A DNA stretch of 64,000 nt from Cyclobacterium plantarum (GCF_011290685.1 NZ_JAANYN010000002.1:248001-312000); one strand, 5' to 3'; shown: positions 17,712-27,942, counted from the stretch's first letter. Made by a program: numbers and translations. Notes: generated from the letters alone by a model not told the origin.

Positions 17712-17813
17712 CACAGGGGGAAGATTTTGATTGCGAGATTCCATCCCGATAAATCGGGGCAAGTTATGACCGCTAAAAATCAAATCATAAACAGATGAAA
17801 CCTTAAACCAAAA

Positions 17814-17852
17814 TTCCCACCTGCTTAGGTAATATTCCTAAACAGATGGGAA
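17814..17852 (-). terminator. Long hairpin after the sialidase gene
   Basis: Two 16-base arms (17837-17852 and 17814-17829) surround a seven-base loop. Read as minus-strand RNA, all 16 positions can pair, two of them as G-U; read on the plus strand, those two are C-A mismatches. The hairpin therefore suits the minus transcript of the sialic acid operon. It begins 25 bases after the stop codon and is followed by TTTT. Confidence 0.7.
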
Positions 17853-17877
17853 AAAATTCCAATTAATAAAATCCGCT

Positions 17878-19392
17878 TTACTCTTGTATCAAATCCTCCA
17901 CCGCTATGACCTGAAAAGCCAACTGCACCTGACTACTTTCATAAATTATACCAAGGTGCTTATCGTCAATCATGGTCAGGCAGGAATACCCTGCACTCCT
18001 TCCCTGGTCCAACAGCAGCTGCATTTCTTCCGGCCAGCTGCCGCCCTGGTCTAAACTGGTTTTGATGGTAATGTCCTGCCTGGCCTCCGTTGATGCGGGA
18101 TTGGAGAAAAATAAAACATCGTTATTTTGAATAATGCTAGCCATGCATACTGGTTCTATAAGGGCTGACCTGCTACTGGAATGGGTCTCCCAGGTTTTGC
18201 CCAGGTCATTGGTTACGGCCACAGAACGGGCACCTCCCCGGTTGTCCCTCATGTTCAACATCAAACTTCCATCCGACAATTCCACTACCTGAGCTTCCGT
18301 AGTATTGGATTTGGCTCCTGTTCCTACTTTCCAGGATTTGCCCCTGTCTTTACTGTAAATAATCGTGCTATAGGGCATTTTTTCAGCATCCTTAAATTGG
18401 GCAGCGAAGACAAGTGTTCCGTCTCTCATGGTAATGCCTTTACCTGGACCATTGAAAAAGAGCTGCCAGGACGGGTCTTTCATAGGTTCGGTGATATTGA
18501 CAGGTTCAGACCAGGATCTGCCGTCATCGTCAGACCTCACCAACATCAACTGACCTGTTTCTTCGGGCTTTAGTCCGGGGCCGGAGCTGTTCCAGGCTGC
18601 CGTATTTGGCTTTCCATGCAACCACAAAGCCACTACCCAGATTGTACCTGTCTCCTGATCGACCAATATGGCAGGGTCTCCAATACCGTTTTGATCCTGG
18701 GGCAGGCCTCCCCATTCTCCCATATCCATGATGATTTTCATGGGTTCCCAATTTTGCCCACCATCGGTACTTCTGCTCAAACCCACATCAATATCTCCTT
18801 GCAAATCTGAGCCCTGTTCCCGGCGTACATCATAAACAGCCAGCAGCGTTCCGGCTTTGCTGGTTGCCATTCCGGGAATCCTGTAGGTATGCACCCCATC
18901 GTCCCCCTTGTTTCTAAGGGATTTTGCCAGGCGGTAGGAATCCAGGTTTTCCTGACCCGATGGCTTCGCTTTTTCCCCTTCCAGCTCCACAAAAGCTACC
19001 TGTACATCCATCTTCTCTTTAAGATCTGCGGCTTTATTCACGGTTATGGCTATTTCAAAGAAGTGATCACCTGCCGACAAGTCAATTGGCTCCTCATACA
19101 GCCATTGATCATCCCTAAAGGTAAATGATCCTATCAATTTCTTCTGTTCACTCTCATTTTTATAAAGTGAAAGATCCTCTATTTTAATGCCGGACGCTAT
19201 GTCCAAACCCATACCCTCAAAACTTTGCTCGGCTTTCAATTTCATTTCCAAACGGCCTATGGTAGTGGCCTTTCCGGCAATCACCGGAACATATACCTGT
19301 TGCCAGATCAAATCTTCAGAAACAGGCCAATCTTTTTCCCGGGTACAGCTTAGCAGTAAAAAAACCAGTAAGTACATGTTGATCATTTTCAT
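17878..19392 (-). CDS. nanH: Exo-alpha-sialidase (lipoprotein)
   Basis: Releases terminal sialic acids from glycans at the cell surface or in the periplasm. The 504-residue protein has a lipoprotein signal (VFLLLSC, Cys16). Residues of about 25-150 form a beta-rich N-terminal domain like the one preceding many bacterial sialidases. The catalytic six-bladed propeller follows, with FRIP-like YRIPGMATSK near its start and several Asp-box repeats: STDGGQNW, SDDDGRSW, SKDRGKSW, TNDLGKTW and SLDQGGSW. It is the last gene of the nan operon, 83 bases after the transporter fusion. Confidence 0.92.
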   Translation of the reverse strand: MKMINMYLLVFLLLSCTREKDWPVSEDLIWQQVYVPVIAGKATTIGRLEMKLKAEQSFEGMGLDIASGIKIEDLSLYKNESEQKKLIGSFTFRDDQWLYEEPIDLSAGDHFFEIAITVNKAADLKEKMDVQVAFVELEGEKAKPSGQENLDSYRLAKSLRNKGDDGVHTYRIPGMATSKAGTLLAVYDVRREQGSDLQGDIDVGLSRSTDGGQNWEPMKIIMDMGEWGGLPQDQNGIGDPAILVDQETGTIWVVALWLHGKPNTAAWNSSGPGLKPEETGQLMLVRSDDDGRSWSEPVNITEPMKDPSWQLFFNGPGKGITMRDGTLVFAAQFKDAEKMPYSTIIYSKDRGKSWKVGTGAKSNTTEAQVVELSDGSLMLNMRDNRGGARSVAVTNDLGKTWETHSSSRSALIEPVCMASIIQNNDVLFFSNPASTEARQDITIKTSLDQGGSWPEEMQLLLDQGRSAGYSCLTMIDDKHLGIIYESSQVQLAFQVIAVEDLIQE

Positions 19393-19475
19393 ATTTCAAT
19401 TATTTTAAGTTCGTAATTCTTGTCATGGCCTGACAAAGTCATTTTCTGGCATGAGCTATTTTTTGCTTTATCATT

Positions 19476-22181
19476 TCAAACCAATTCTTTGTTTATTCTT
19501 TTACCCATAGTTTTGAGAGTAAGTCCGGTAAGTTTTTCTTTGGATGGTCTGGGAAACCATTTACTGGCCAGGTAAGCCAATAACATGGCACTAACCAAAC
19601 CGGTAAATGCATACAGGTGGATACTTAAAGCCGTTTGGGTTTTTACCAAAACCTGTATTAGGGCACTTCCCAAAAGACCAATCAGTGCTCCTCTGGCATT
19701 GGTACTGGAAGAGAGAATGCCTATGAGGAAAATCCCTCCCAAACCACCGGCAAAGAGGCCAATCAGCATGTTGAACTGGTCCCAGAGAGAAGGAATCCCC
19801 ATAGTGGCCATCAGCAAAGCAAATCCTGTCCCCAATACTCCGACGAAAACCGTAACGGTTCTCGCAAAGGTAAGCGTATGTTTTCCTTTACTGTCGTTGG
19901 GAAAAATCTTATGGTAAAAGTCAGTAGTCACCACGGTGGCCACTGAATTCATGCTGCTATCCAGACTGGACATTGCGGCCGCAAATACGGCAGCTATCAG
20001 CAAGCCTGACACCCCATTGGGCAATTGGGTAACAATGTACCAGGGAAAAATACTATCCGTATTGGTCATTACCGGAGATAACTCCTGGGGATGAGTCAGG
20101 TAAAACAAGTACAATGCTGTCCCTATGGAAAAGAAAATCAAAGCCGAAGGCAAAGCCATCAGGGCTCCTGTCACAATGCTTTTGGAAGCAGAGGCCTCAT
20201 CTTTGGTGGTCAGGTATCTTTGTATGACAGTTTGATCACTGCCGTACTGAACGATATTTGAAGCCAACCCACCCCATAAAATGACCCAGATTGCCGTACC
20301 CGTAAAATCAAGCTGCGTATCAAATAGCCTCATTTTTTGATCTTCCTTTATGAACGCGGCCAGCTCTCCCCAGCTCAGATCGATACTAAATACCATTAAA
20401 ACCAAACATACCAAGGCTCCTCCCAACAATACCACCACTTGAATAACGTCTGTCCAAATGACTGCTTCAATACCTCCCAGCACAGTATATAAAATACTCA
20501 ATACACCCATTAAAAGTATACAGGTCATGACATCTATATCTGTAATTACAGCTAAGGCAAGGGAAGGCAACAACAATACAATTCCCAACCGTCCCAATTG
20601 CAAGGCCATGTAAATCAAGCTTCCCAGAAGCCGGACGGTTTTATCGAACCTCATTTCCAGGTATTCATAAGCAGATGTGAGGTTGAGCCTTCTGAAAAAT
20701 GGCAAAAACCAGAAAATAATGATAGGGGAAACCATGATGATGGTCATTAGTAACCAAAACAGGGTCCAGTCTGTAGCAAAGGTTTTGGAGGGAATGGCCA
20801 TAAAGGTAATCGCACTGAGCTGGGTACCAAATACGCTGATGCCGGCCGCCCACCAGGGTACCCTTCCCCCTGCCTTGAAAAAATCGGAAACGGATGCCTG
20901 TTTTTTGGAAATAACAAATCCCATGACAACCAAAACACCCAGGTAAAGCCCCAAAACCGAATAGTTCAACCAGCCGAAACCTTCCTTTTTGGAAACCACC
21001 ATACTCTGAATACCTGGTGTTCTGACGCCGGGACTAACCTCTCCGGATGGTAGTACTAGGGTTCCTTCCCAGAATACGGAAGGGGTAGTTACAGGGGCTT
21101 TAAATGGAAGGTCGGCCAACCTCGACCAGGTTTTGGTCACCGCGTGATAGGCCAGAACCCGCCTGCTAAAACCAGGATGGGAATCCAATAGATTTTCTCT
21201 TTCATCTACTAATTCCAGAGAATCCGAACTGTTCAGAGAAGGTTCAGTCAAAGACAGGGCAATTTGTTCCAATTCCTGGTATATCTTTCCCTCATCTCCA
21301 CCAAATAACAGGATGTGACCAGATCCAAAAGGAGCTGCAGTTCCTGCAGCCAGGGGGATTTTATTTCCCGCTCCGTCTTCTATGCTTCCATGGCTTTCCC
21401 ACCGCATATTGTTAAATGAAAAGGAAAACAAATCGCCGAAAAAAACAGTAGGAGCACCTGCTTCCTTTCTCCTTCCACCTGCCAGATAAATCCTTTGCTC
21501 TTTGCCGTCGTGTTGGATAGCCATCATGGCATGTGACCTTTCAGGTCCAGGAAGAGGCGGTAAAGATTCCCAATTAGCTCCCGGATCATTGATATTCAGC
21601 CGGTAGAACTTGTTCCATACCTGTTCATTCTCGCCACCTACCAGATACACGAATCCCTCATGGTATACTGCGGAGGCATTGGAAAGTGGCATAGGAAGCG
21701 GCAAGCCGTCATTTACGGTTACTTCCTGCATGCTTTCATTCCAGGAAATCCACCAGGTGCTGCTTTGGTAGCCATCCTCATTTTCTCCACCTAAACAGAA
21801 AACACCTCCCGGCGTGCTCACTGATGCTCCATAGGCCATGCTCTCAGACATGCTAGGCGCTATACCCTCCACCCATTTTACCTCGGACTGATCCTTTATA
21901 AGGACATGAATCTTATTCCAGAATTTTTTCTTTCCACCCTTCCATGGTTTTTCAGCCGGAAAGTTGGCCCCACCAGCCAGTATCAATGCCCCATTATGGG
22001 TGCCTGCATACATCCCGGCATAGCCCAGGGAAGCGCCTTCCCCATCAGGAGCCGGCAAGGTTGCTAACTGTTCCCATTCATAATCACCATAAATCTTAGG
22101 CTTTTGCTGAGCCAATGAAGCGTTTATGAGGAATGAAAAGAATACCAAGCCAAAAAAAAGGAATTTAAGTACCTTTACCAT
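19476..22181 (-). CDS. N-acetylneuraminate mutarotase-like Kelch domain fused to a sodium:solute symporter
   Basis: A 901-residue fusion. After a signal sequence, residues of about 25-400 form a Kelch-type propeller like NanM, which speeds conversion between the alpha and beta anomers of sialic acid; GYAGMYAGTHNGALILAGGANFP is represented at its start by GALILAGGANFP. From about residue 420 on is a symporter of the SSS family with about 13 membrane segments (YLGVLVVMGFVISKK at the start, NIVQYGSDQTVIQRYL in the core). An in-frame start at 22226 would run into nanA; the ATG at 22181, one base after the nanA stop, precedes a normal signal peptide and is chosen. The fusion places mutarotation beside the transporter. 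Confidence 0.88.
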   Translation of the reverse strand: MVKVLKFLFFGLVFFSFLINASLAQQKPKIYGDYEWEQLATLPAPDGEGASLGYAGMYAGTHNGALILAGGANFPAEKPWKGGKKKFWNKIHVLIKDQSEVKWVEGIAPSMSESMAYGASVSTPGGVFCLGGENEDGYQSSTWWISWNESMQEVTVNDGLPLPMPLSNASAVYHEGFVYLVGGENEQVWNKFYRLNINDPGANWESLPPLPGPERSHAMMAIQHDGKEQRIYLAGGRRKEAGAPTVFFGDLFSFSFNNMRWESHGSIEDGAGNKIPLAAGTAAPFGSGHILLFGGDEGKIYQELEQIALSLTEPSLNSSDSLELVDERENLLDSHPGFSRRVLAYHAVTKTWSRLADLPFKAPVTTPSVFWEGTLVLPSGEVSPGVRTPGIQSMVVSKKEGFGWLNYSVLGLYLGVLVVMGFVISKKQASVSDFFKAGGRVPWWAAGISVFGTQLSAITFMAIPSKTFATDWTLFWLLMTIIMVSPIIIFWFLPFFRRLNLTSAYEYLEMRFDKTVRLLGSLIYMALQLGRLGIVLLLPSLALAVITDIDVMTCILLMGVLSILYTVLGGIEAVIWTDVIQVVVLLGGALVCLVLMVFSIDLSWGELAAFIKEDQKMRLFDTQLDFTGTAIWVILWGGLASNIVQYGSDQTVIQRYLTTKDEASASKSIVTGALMALPSALIFFSIGTALYLFYLTHPQELSPVMTNTDSIFPWYIVTQLPNGVSGLLIAAVFAAAMSSLDSSMNSVATVVTTDFYHKIFPNDSKGKHTLTFARTVTVFVGVLGTGFALLMATMGIPSLWDQFNMLIGLFAGGLGGIFLIGILSSSTNARGALIGLLGSALIQVLVKTQTALSIHLYAFTGLVSAMLLAYLASKWFPRPSKEKLTGLTLKTMGKRINKELV

Positions 22182-22182
22182 G

Positions 22183-23121
22183 TCAGGACTTCCATGATTT
22201 GCGATGATTATTAATAGAAAAATCAAAAAAGGACATATCCAGCAATTTTTTCTTTAATTCTTCTTGTTTTGCCGGGGCCAAAGAATCAACCGGTGCCCTG
22301 AAATTACCGCAATCTATTCCACAAAGTTTCAAAATGGCTTTTCCTGCTGCAGGTCCGCCAAATTTCCCATATAATTGAATGAAGTCAATGGATTTTTCCT
22401 GCAAGTTCAGCGCCCGTTCCATGTTTCCGGATGCAAAAGCTTGCTTTATTTCCAGGTACAGTGGGGATGCGAAATTATAGGTGCTTCCTACTGCTCCCTT
22501 CGCTCCCATGGCCAGTCCAGCCAAAAAGGTTTCATCCCATCCCCAAAGTACATCATATTTACGGTTTTTGAATCGCAGACATTGGTTAAACTCCATCAAG
22601 TTATGGTGGGTATATTTGATGCCTGCAAAATTGGGAATTTTATCTGCAACAGTTTCCAGCAATCCAATTATGGGGAGCTCCACTTTGGTAAGTAAGGGAA
22701 TATGGTAGAAGTAAAAAGGCAATCCGGGCGAAGCAGCAGCAATGGGCTGCATGTAGTCCACCAATTGCTCCACATTTCCGGGTCTGAAATAATAGGGAGC
22801 GGTGACAGCTACTCCATATAAGCCCAGCCCGGCTGCCTGTTTCCCCAGTTTTATGGATTCGTTTTGATTGCTTCCCCCCAGCATGGCAATGACTTTGAAT
22901 CCTTCATTTTGCTCCTTCACCCAGGCTTCCATCAATACCTGTTTTTCTTCCAAACTTAGTGATGCCCCCTCCCCGGTCGTTCCATTGATAAAAACACCAT
23001 TAACTCCATTGGCTTTAAGGGAACTGGCATAGGAAGAGACGATCAAGGGATTGATTTTACCATGTTCATCGTATGGCGCAAATGTGGCAGCAATTAATCC
23101 TTCAATTTTATTAATTTTCAT
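22183..23121 (-). CDS. nanA: N-acetylneuraminate lyase
   Basis: Cleaves N-acetylneuraminate to N-acetylmannosamine and pyruvate in the cytoplasm. The 312 residues are a class I aldolase barrel of the DHDPS/NAL family. The carboxylate-binding GTTGEG lies at about 47-52, the catalytic Tyr is Tyr139 in FYFYHIP, and the Schiff-base Lys is Lys169 in FAGIKYTHH. The Tyr-His-Ile-Pro form and the sialidase/mutarotase context favour sialic acid over dihydrodipicolinate synthesis. It starts 55 bases after SusD and ends one base before the fusion gene. The next pathway enzyme, an N-acetylmannosamine epimerase or kinase, is not in the window. Confidence 0.92.
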   Translation of the reverse strand: MKINKIEGLIAATFAPYDEHGKINPLIVSSYASSLKANGVNGVFINGTTGEGASLSLEEKQVLMEAWVKEQNEGFKVIAMLGGSNQNESIKLGKQAAGLGLYGVAVTAPYYFRPGNVEQLVDYMQPIAAASPGLPFYFYHIPLLTKVELPIIGLLETVADKIPNFAGIKYTHHNLMEFNQCLRFKNRKYDVLWGWDETFLAGLAMGAKGAVGSTYNFASPLYLEIKQAFASGNMERALNLQEKSIDFIQLYGKFGGPAAGKAILKLCGIDCGNFRAPVDSLAPAKQEELKKKLLDMSFFDFSINNHRKSWKS

Positions 23122-23176
23122 AATAGCTTTTTTTTAAATGGGGCCATGCCCTATCCATGACCCCAATAAGTTTCTG

Positions 23177-24673
23177 TTAATTCCCGTAACCTGGATTTTG
23201 CTCAATTTTAGAATTTAAACTAATGGTTCCCAGAGAAATCGGCCAAAGCAAAAGGTGACGCTCATTACTTCTGCTTTGTAAAGAGGGTACCCTTTCAAAT
23301 GCCTTGTCAAACCTCACCAAATCAAACCAACGTTTCCCTTCAAAGGCCAATTCCAACATTCTTTCCTGAAGGATGGCTTCATCATTGGCTTCCTGGCCAG
23401 AATCGCTGTATTCAAAAGCAGAAAACTGATCCCCATAAGCTCGCAGCCTTATCTGGTTGATTTCAGCAGATGGATCCTGCCCCAAGGCATTTTTTGCTTC
23501 TGCCATTAAAAGTAATACTTCTGCAAAGCGGTAAACGACTATATCATCAATAAACCTTCTGCCGGAGGGATCCACAAATCCCCTGTATTTGCGGACCACG
23601 GAAGCATAGTGTTCTTCGGCTCCATCCCCGGAATTTAGAAATATTGAAACAAAACTGGCATCTTTTCTTTGGTCATTCTCCTCAAAAGCTTCCCTGAGAA
23701 GCGGAGATGGGGCCCAGCGGTTCAATCCTCCACCTGCACCAATTGTTTCCCTGATATTATCCGGTGTTCCGGAAGGAATTTGGTCATCCCTGATGTAAAG
23801 TTCATTGTTGTAATTGGTCCCGCTTTCCAAATCCAGAAACCTGACAGCAAACAATACTTCCTGATTGCCTTTCTGATCATAGCGGAAAATATCATCATAA
23901 TTTTCCATCAGGCCGAGTTCTGGCAGTCCTGCCACCTCATTAAGTGCCGTAAGCGCCGTTTGAAAATCAGCTGCTCCTCCATCGAGTACCTTTCCTGTCC
24001 ACAGGTACACATCACCTTTCAGGGTATTTACGGCCGGTGCTGACCATACTGCCCGGCCGGATCCCAGGGTATCAGCGGGCAGAAGTTCCAGGGCCCGGTC
24101 AATATCGGATTTAATCTGGGCAAAAATTTCATCCACTCCTGTTCTGGAACGGAAGGTGCTTTCTGCATCGTACCCTTCTGTTGGATCAGTTACCAGGGGC
24201 ACTGCTCCCCAGGTTTTGGCCATGGTAAAATAGAGAAAAGCCCTCATGGCATAAGCCTCTCCAAGCATCTTGTTTTTATCCTGTTCTCTCGCAAATGCTA
24301 TATCCGGCACATATTTAAGGATCAGGTTCGCATCGTGAATGACGGTATATAACCTCAACCAGTTTGGACCAGAAAAATTAGGGTCAAGGGAATTTTCAAA
24401 ATACCTTTCCCTTCCCTCAGATGCCTGCAAACCATAACTGAGTGTCTCCGATCTTGCTTCCCCTAAAATAAAAAGGTTATACGCTGCCTGGTCCCTAAAA
24501 CGAACGTACATGCCCTGTAAAGCTCCATTGGCATTGTCTTCATTTACCCAAAATCCGGCTGTTGTAATCGTACTCACCGGTTCCAGTTCCAGGTAATCTG
24601 TACAGGAGGAGCCCAATAGCACCGCACCTGCAATAAGTCCCCTGAATATATATTTGTTAATGTAATTTTTCAT
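23177..24673 (-). CDS. SusD/RagB-family outer-membrane nutrient-binding lipoprotein
   Basis: Surface lipoprotein of 498 residues that caps the SusC channel and binds its ligand. The signal ends in AVLLGSSC with Cys24 lipidated, followed by the family start DYLELEP. The N-terminal helical repeats resemble TPRs (YAMRAFLYFTMAKTWGAVPLV is represented by MRAFLYFTMAKTWG), and the C-terminus has the family block LELAFEGKRWFDLVRF. It lies 95 bases after SusC and before nanA, so sialic acid or a sialylated glycan is the expected substrate, as for NanU of other Bacteroidota. Confidence 0.93.
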   Translation of the reverse strand: MKNYINKYIFRGLIAGAVLLGSSCTDYLELEPVSTITTAGFWVNEDNANGALQGMYVRFRDQAAYNLFILGEARSETLSYGLQASEGRERYFENSLDPNFSGPNWLRLYTVIHDANLILKYVPDIAFAREQDKNKMLGEAYAMRAFLYFTMAKTWGAVPLVTDPTEGYDAESTFRSRTGVDEIFAQIKSDIDRALELLPADTLGSGRAVWSAPAVNTLKGDVYLWTGKVLDGGAADFQTALTALNEVAGLPELGLMENYDDIFRYDQKGNQEVLFAVRFLDLESGTNYNNELYIRDDQIPSGTPDNIRETIGAGGGLNRWAPSPLLREAFEENDQRKDASFVSIFLNSGDGAEEHYASVVRKYRGFVDPSGRRFIDDIVVYRFAEVLLLMAEAKNALGQDPSAEINQIRLRAYGDQFSAFEYSDSGQEANDEAILQERMLELAFEGKRWFDLVRFDKAFERVPSLQSRSNERHLLLWPISLGTISLNSKIEQNPGYGN

Positions 24674-24768
24674 TGTTTTTTGTGATTTATGATTATGCTT
24701 TTATTCCTACGGACATCAAAACTCCCATTACCAAATTGTTTTTGTTCATTTTCACAGCCTGTTAGAAA

Positions 24769-27700
24769 TTAAAAATTGACATTAATCCCCAGCATAAAAC
24801 TCCGGGGAATGGGATATCTCCCGGAATCAGTACCACCGACTTCGGGATTTAAACCTGTATAGCCTGTAAAGTAGTATAGATTAGACCCGGTAAAGTAGGT
24901 CCTGACATTTCCTACCTTGACGGCATCTGTCCATTTGCCGGGAAAGGTGTAACTCAGCGTCACTTCCCTCAATGCCAGATAATCTCCTTTTTCATGAAAA
25001 AATGTACTTCCCCTAAAGGAATTGTTCTGGGCCAGTTGATCTGCCCAGTAATACCTGGGAAATGGAGTCACATCTCCCTGCTCCTGCCAGGAACGGGTTG
25101 TTTCCTGCAAAATACCGATATCACCCTGGTACTGCCCATTGAATCTGGCCCTGCTTTCGTGGTAAATGGTATGCCCCAGCGCAAAATCAGTCCTGATATT
25201 CAGGGAAAGGTTCTTGTAACTGATCCTATTGGTAAAACCACCTGTCCATTTTGGGAAAATATTTCCAGCCACCACCCTGTCTCTGCTGTCAATGGTGTCG
25301 TTTTGGTCCAGATCCTGCCATTGCACGTCTCCACCAAATTTGGTTTTATCATTTCCCGGAACCAACACATCATAAGGTCCCTCCAAAGCTGCTTCATCTG
25401 TGGGATAAACTCCATCATAGGCATAAGCAAAAAGATCTCCCATCATCTGCCCTTCCTGCAATCCGCCTTTCCAGGTGTACATGCCCCGGGCCGGATCATA
25501 GACAAATACACCTCCAATTCTGTTGTTTTCATTGTCATTTTCCGGCAGGCTGACAATGGTATTGATATTGTAAGTGGCATTAAAGGAGAGGTCCCAGGCG
25601 AAATTCCCTTTTTGCATCATGGTAGCGCCTACCTCCAATTCAACTCCCTCATTTTGCAATGCTCCCAAATTGGTAAGGATGCTGGAAAACCCCGTTGATT
25701 GCGGCAATTCAAGATTGGTCAAAAGATTGTCAGTTATCCTGTTGTAATAATCCGCAATCACCGAAACTTTATCATTAAATAAGCCAATATCCAGCCCAAT
25801 GTCAAAGGTGGCCGATCTTTCCCATTGCAAATCCTGATTGGCCATTCGGTTATTTTGTATGGCTGCCACATCATTGTAACGGGAACCCACGGAATACAGG
25901 CCTTGTGCATGAAAATCAGACAGGTTTCCGATATTTCCATTTATCCCATAACTGGCCCTTAACTTCAATGCGGAAACCTTATTGGAAAAGCCGGACCAGA
26001 AATCTTCCTTGTGCAAATTCCATCCTGCGGATACACCCGGAAAGATCCCCCAATAATTGTTGTTACCTAAATTGGAAGCTCCATCATACCTGGCTGATGC
26101 AGAAAAAAGATATTTTTGATCATAATCATAAGTGACCCTGCCAAAATAACCCAAAATCCTGAGCTGTGTATGAGAGCTGCTTACATCCCTGGGCTCTGCT
26201 GAGGCATTTAACGTAGGGATCAAATCGGAAGCAGCTCCCCTTCCTGAACCACTGGCGGCATAACTTTGCCGGTCAAAGTAAGAGATGCCAGCTTTCGCCT
26301 GAAAATTATGGAAATCTATGCTTTTTCTGTAGGTAAAAACCCCATCAAACTGCTTCTGCCAGAAAACGGAATTGGAGGCGAAAGCATCCCTTGAATCAAT
26401 AAATTGGGTGGGACCATTAAAAAATGCCTTTTGAAAGGAATTATTGGTACCATGGACAAAATAGAGTGAACCCATAGGCTCAAAAGTCAGGTCCGGTAAG
26501 ATTTCATAATTGGCGCCACCGGATAGGGTCACCCTTGTGGTAGCATTCAAGGCTTCGCTTTGATTGAGGTGATAAACCGGATTCCCCATACTCCTGTTTT
26601 GTCCAGGAGCCAGGCTGCCATCTTCAAACCGGAATTTGGTGGTGGGAGGCAAACCCAAAGCCCGTTGAAAAATCTGGTTTTCACTAAAAACCGTGTTGTT
26701 GGATGAGTTGGTGAAATTCAATCTGCCATAAACGTCCAGTTTCTGGTTGACATTGACATCTCCATTCATCCTCACGGTAAATCTTTTATAATCCGTGTTG
26801 ATGGCGACTCCCTCATTGTTGAGGTAGCCTACTCCCATGTCAAACCTTGCTTTTTCGGATCCCCCTGAAACGGAAACATAATGGTTTTGGGTCAGGGCCT
26901 GCCGAAAGAGGATGTCCTGCCAGTTTACCTCATCAAAGATGATGGTCTGACTTGGATCTGCCGGGTCAGGCATGGATTGCCATCCCTCATTCAATTTGTA
27001 TTCATTTTCCGCATTAAGGTATTGAGGGGTAAATGCGGTATTGTTGGACAAGTCATTTCCGATTCCAAATCCGGAAGGCTGGTTGAGCCTGAACAACTGA
27101 TTGGATGATTTTCTTCCTGTTGCCAGAATACCTGTCCTATTGAAATAAATGTAATCTCTTGCCGATCCCATATCATACTGGTTCCATTGCTCCGAGAGAC
27201 TTGCATTGTACCGGTAAGTCACTGAAGTTTTCCCTACCTTACCTGTCTTGGTCGTAATGATTACAACCCCATTTGATCCCCTTGCTCCATATATGGCGGT
27301 AGCTGCGGCATCCTTTAGCACCTGGAAAGAAGCGATATCATCCTGATTGATGTCATTCATGTTATTCCGGATCACCCCGTCAATGATATAGAGGGGCTGG
27401 GCTCCGTCCGGCTCATTGATGGATGTTCCTCCCCTGACAATTACCCTGGGTGCCACGCCTGGTTGCCCGGATGTAGTCTGAACCCTCACTCCGGAAACCG
27501 TTCCCTGCAAGGCCGAAGCTGCATTGGCAAAAGGTATGTTGTCCAGCACCCTTTGATCCAATTTGGAAACGGAAGAGGTAAGGGTCTCCCTCGATTGTTC
27601 CCCATATCCAATGACCAGCACTTCATCCAAACCCTGAGATTCAGCTGAAAGACCGATATCGATCACAGATTGGTTCTCAACAAGGACTTCCCTGGAGGCA

Positions 27701-27942
27701 TACCCGATAAAACTGTACCTGAGTCTTTGTCCACTTGCTACTGTAAGGCTATATTGCCCGTCCAGATCTGTAGCCGTACCGGTAGCGGTACCCAATACCA
27801 ATACGGTAACCCCGGGAAGCTTTTCACCTGTTTCCTCATCTGTCACCGTACCTGTAATTTCTCTTTCCTGGGCCACAACCCAACCTGCATGGAGGCAGCA
27901 GAAAAACAGGAGGATAACCATTTTAGAGTTAAAATTTTCCAT
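24769..27942 (-). CDS. SusC/RagA-family TonB-dependent outer-membrane transporter
   Basis: A 1057-residue transporter for import across the outer membrane, energised by TonB. A signal peptide ends near residue 24. A carboxypeptidase-regulatory-like domain (ITGTVTDEETGEKLPGVTV) covers about 27-110, then come VLVIGYGEQ, the plug domain (VIVRGGTSINEP, ATAIYGARGSNGVVIITTK) and the long beta-barrel, which ends in an aromatic-rich strand with Phe as the last residue (MLGINVNF). It is the first gene of the sialic acid operon and diverges from the hybrid regulator at 28206. Confidence 0.94.
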   Translation of the reverse strand: MENFNSKMVILLFFCCLHAGWVVAQEREITGTVTDEETGEKLPGVTVLVLGTATGTATDLDGQYSLTVASGQRLRYSFIGYASREVLVENQSVIDIGLSAESQGLDEVLVIGYGEQSRETLTSSVSKLDQRVLDNIPFANAASALQGTVSGVRVQTTSGQPGVAPRVIVRGGTSINEPDGAQPLYIIDGVIRNNMNDINQDDIASFQVLKDAAATAIYGARGSNGVVIITTKTGKVGKTSVTYRYNASLSEQWNQYDMGSARDYIYFNRTGILATGRKSSNQLFRLNQPSGFGIGNDLSNNTAFTPQYLNAENEYKLNEGWQSMPDPADPSQTIIFDEVNWQDILFRQALTQNHYVSVSGGSEKARFDMGVGYLNNEGVAINTDYKRFTVRMNGDVNVNQKLDVYGRLNFTNSSNNTVFSENQIFQRALGLPPTTKFRFEDGSLAPGQNRSMGNPVYHLNQSEALNATTRVTLSGGANYEILPDLTFEPMGSLYFVHGTNNSFQKAFFNGPTQFIDSRDAFASNSVFWQKQFDGVFTYRKSIDFHNFQAKAGISYFDRQSYAASGSGRGAASDLIPTLNASAEPRDVSSSHTQLRILGYFGRVTYDYDQKYLFSASARYDGASNLGNNNYWGIFPGVSAGWNLHKEDFWSGFSNKVSALKLRASYGINGNIGNLSDFHAQGLYSVGSRYNDVAAIQNNRMANQDLQWERSATFDIGLDIGLFNDKVSVIADYYNRITDNLLTNLELPQSTGFSSILTNLGALQNEGVELEVGATMMQKGNFAWDLSFNATYNINTIVSLPENDNENNRIGGVFVYDPARGMYTWKGGLQEGQMMGDLFAYAYDGVYPTDEAALEGPYDVLVPGNDKTKFGGDVQWQDLDQNDTIDSRDRVVAGNIFPKWTGGFTNRISYKNLSLNIRTDFALGHTIYHESRARFNGQYQGDIGILQETTRSWQEQGDVTPFPRYYWADQLAQNNSFRGSTFFHEKGDYLALREVTLSYTFPGKWTDAVKVGNVRTYFTGSNLYYFTGYTGLNPEVGGTDSGRYPIPRSFMLGINVNF

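Larger units (their letters stand above)
17388..17877. other. Non-coding gap with short hairpin repeats
   Basis: No convincing gene lies in these 490 bases. Two compact hairpins stand out: GCCTGCC-CGA-GGCAGGC at 17676-17692 and CCCGAT-AA-ATCGGG at 17745-17758. Between them, on the minus strand at 17696-17711, is TGACGTTCTCGTCATG, nearly identical to 14646-14661. These look like pieces of a dispersed repeat. The 3' end holds the sialidase terminator. Confidence 0.6.

Noticed and set aside
19476-22226. A longer start for the mutarotase-symporter fusion
   Set aside because: The extra 15 residues overlap nanA and precede a proper signal peptide that starts at 22181.
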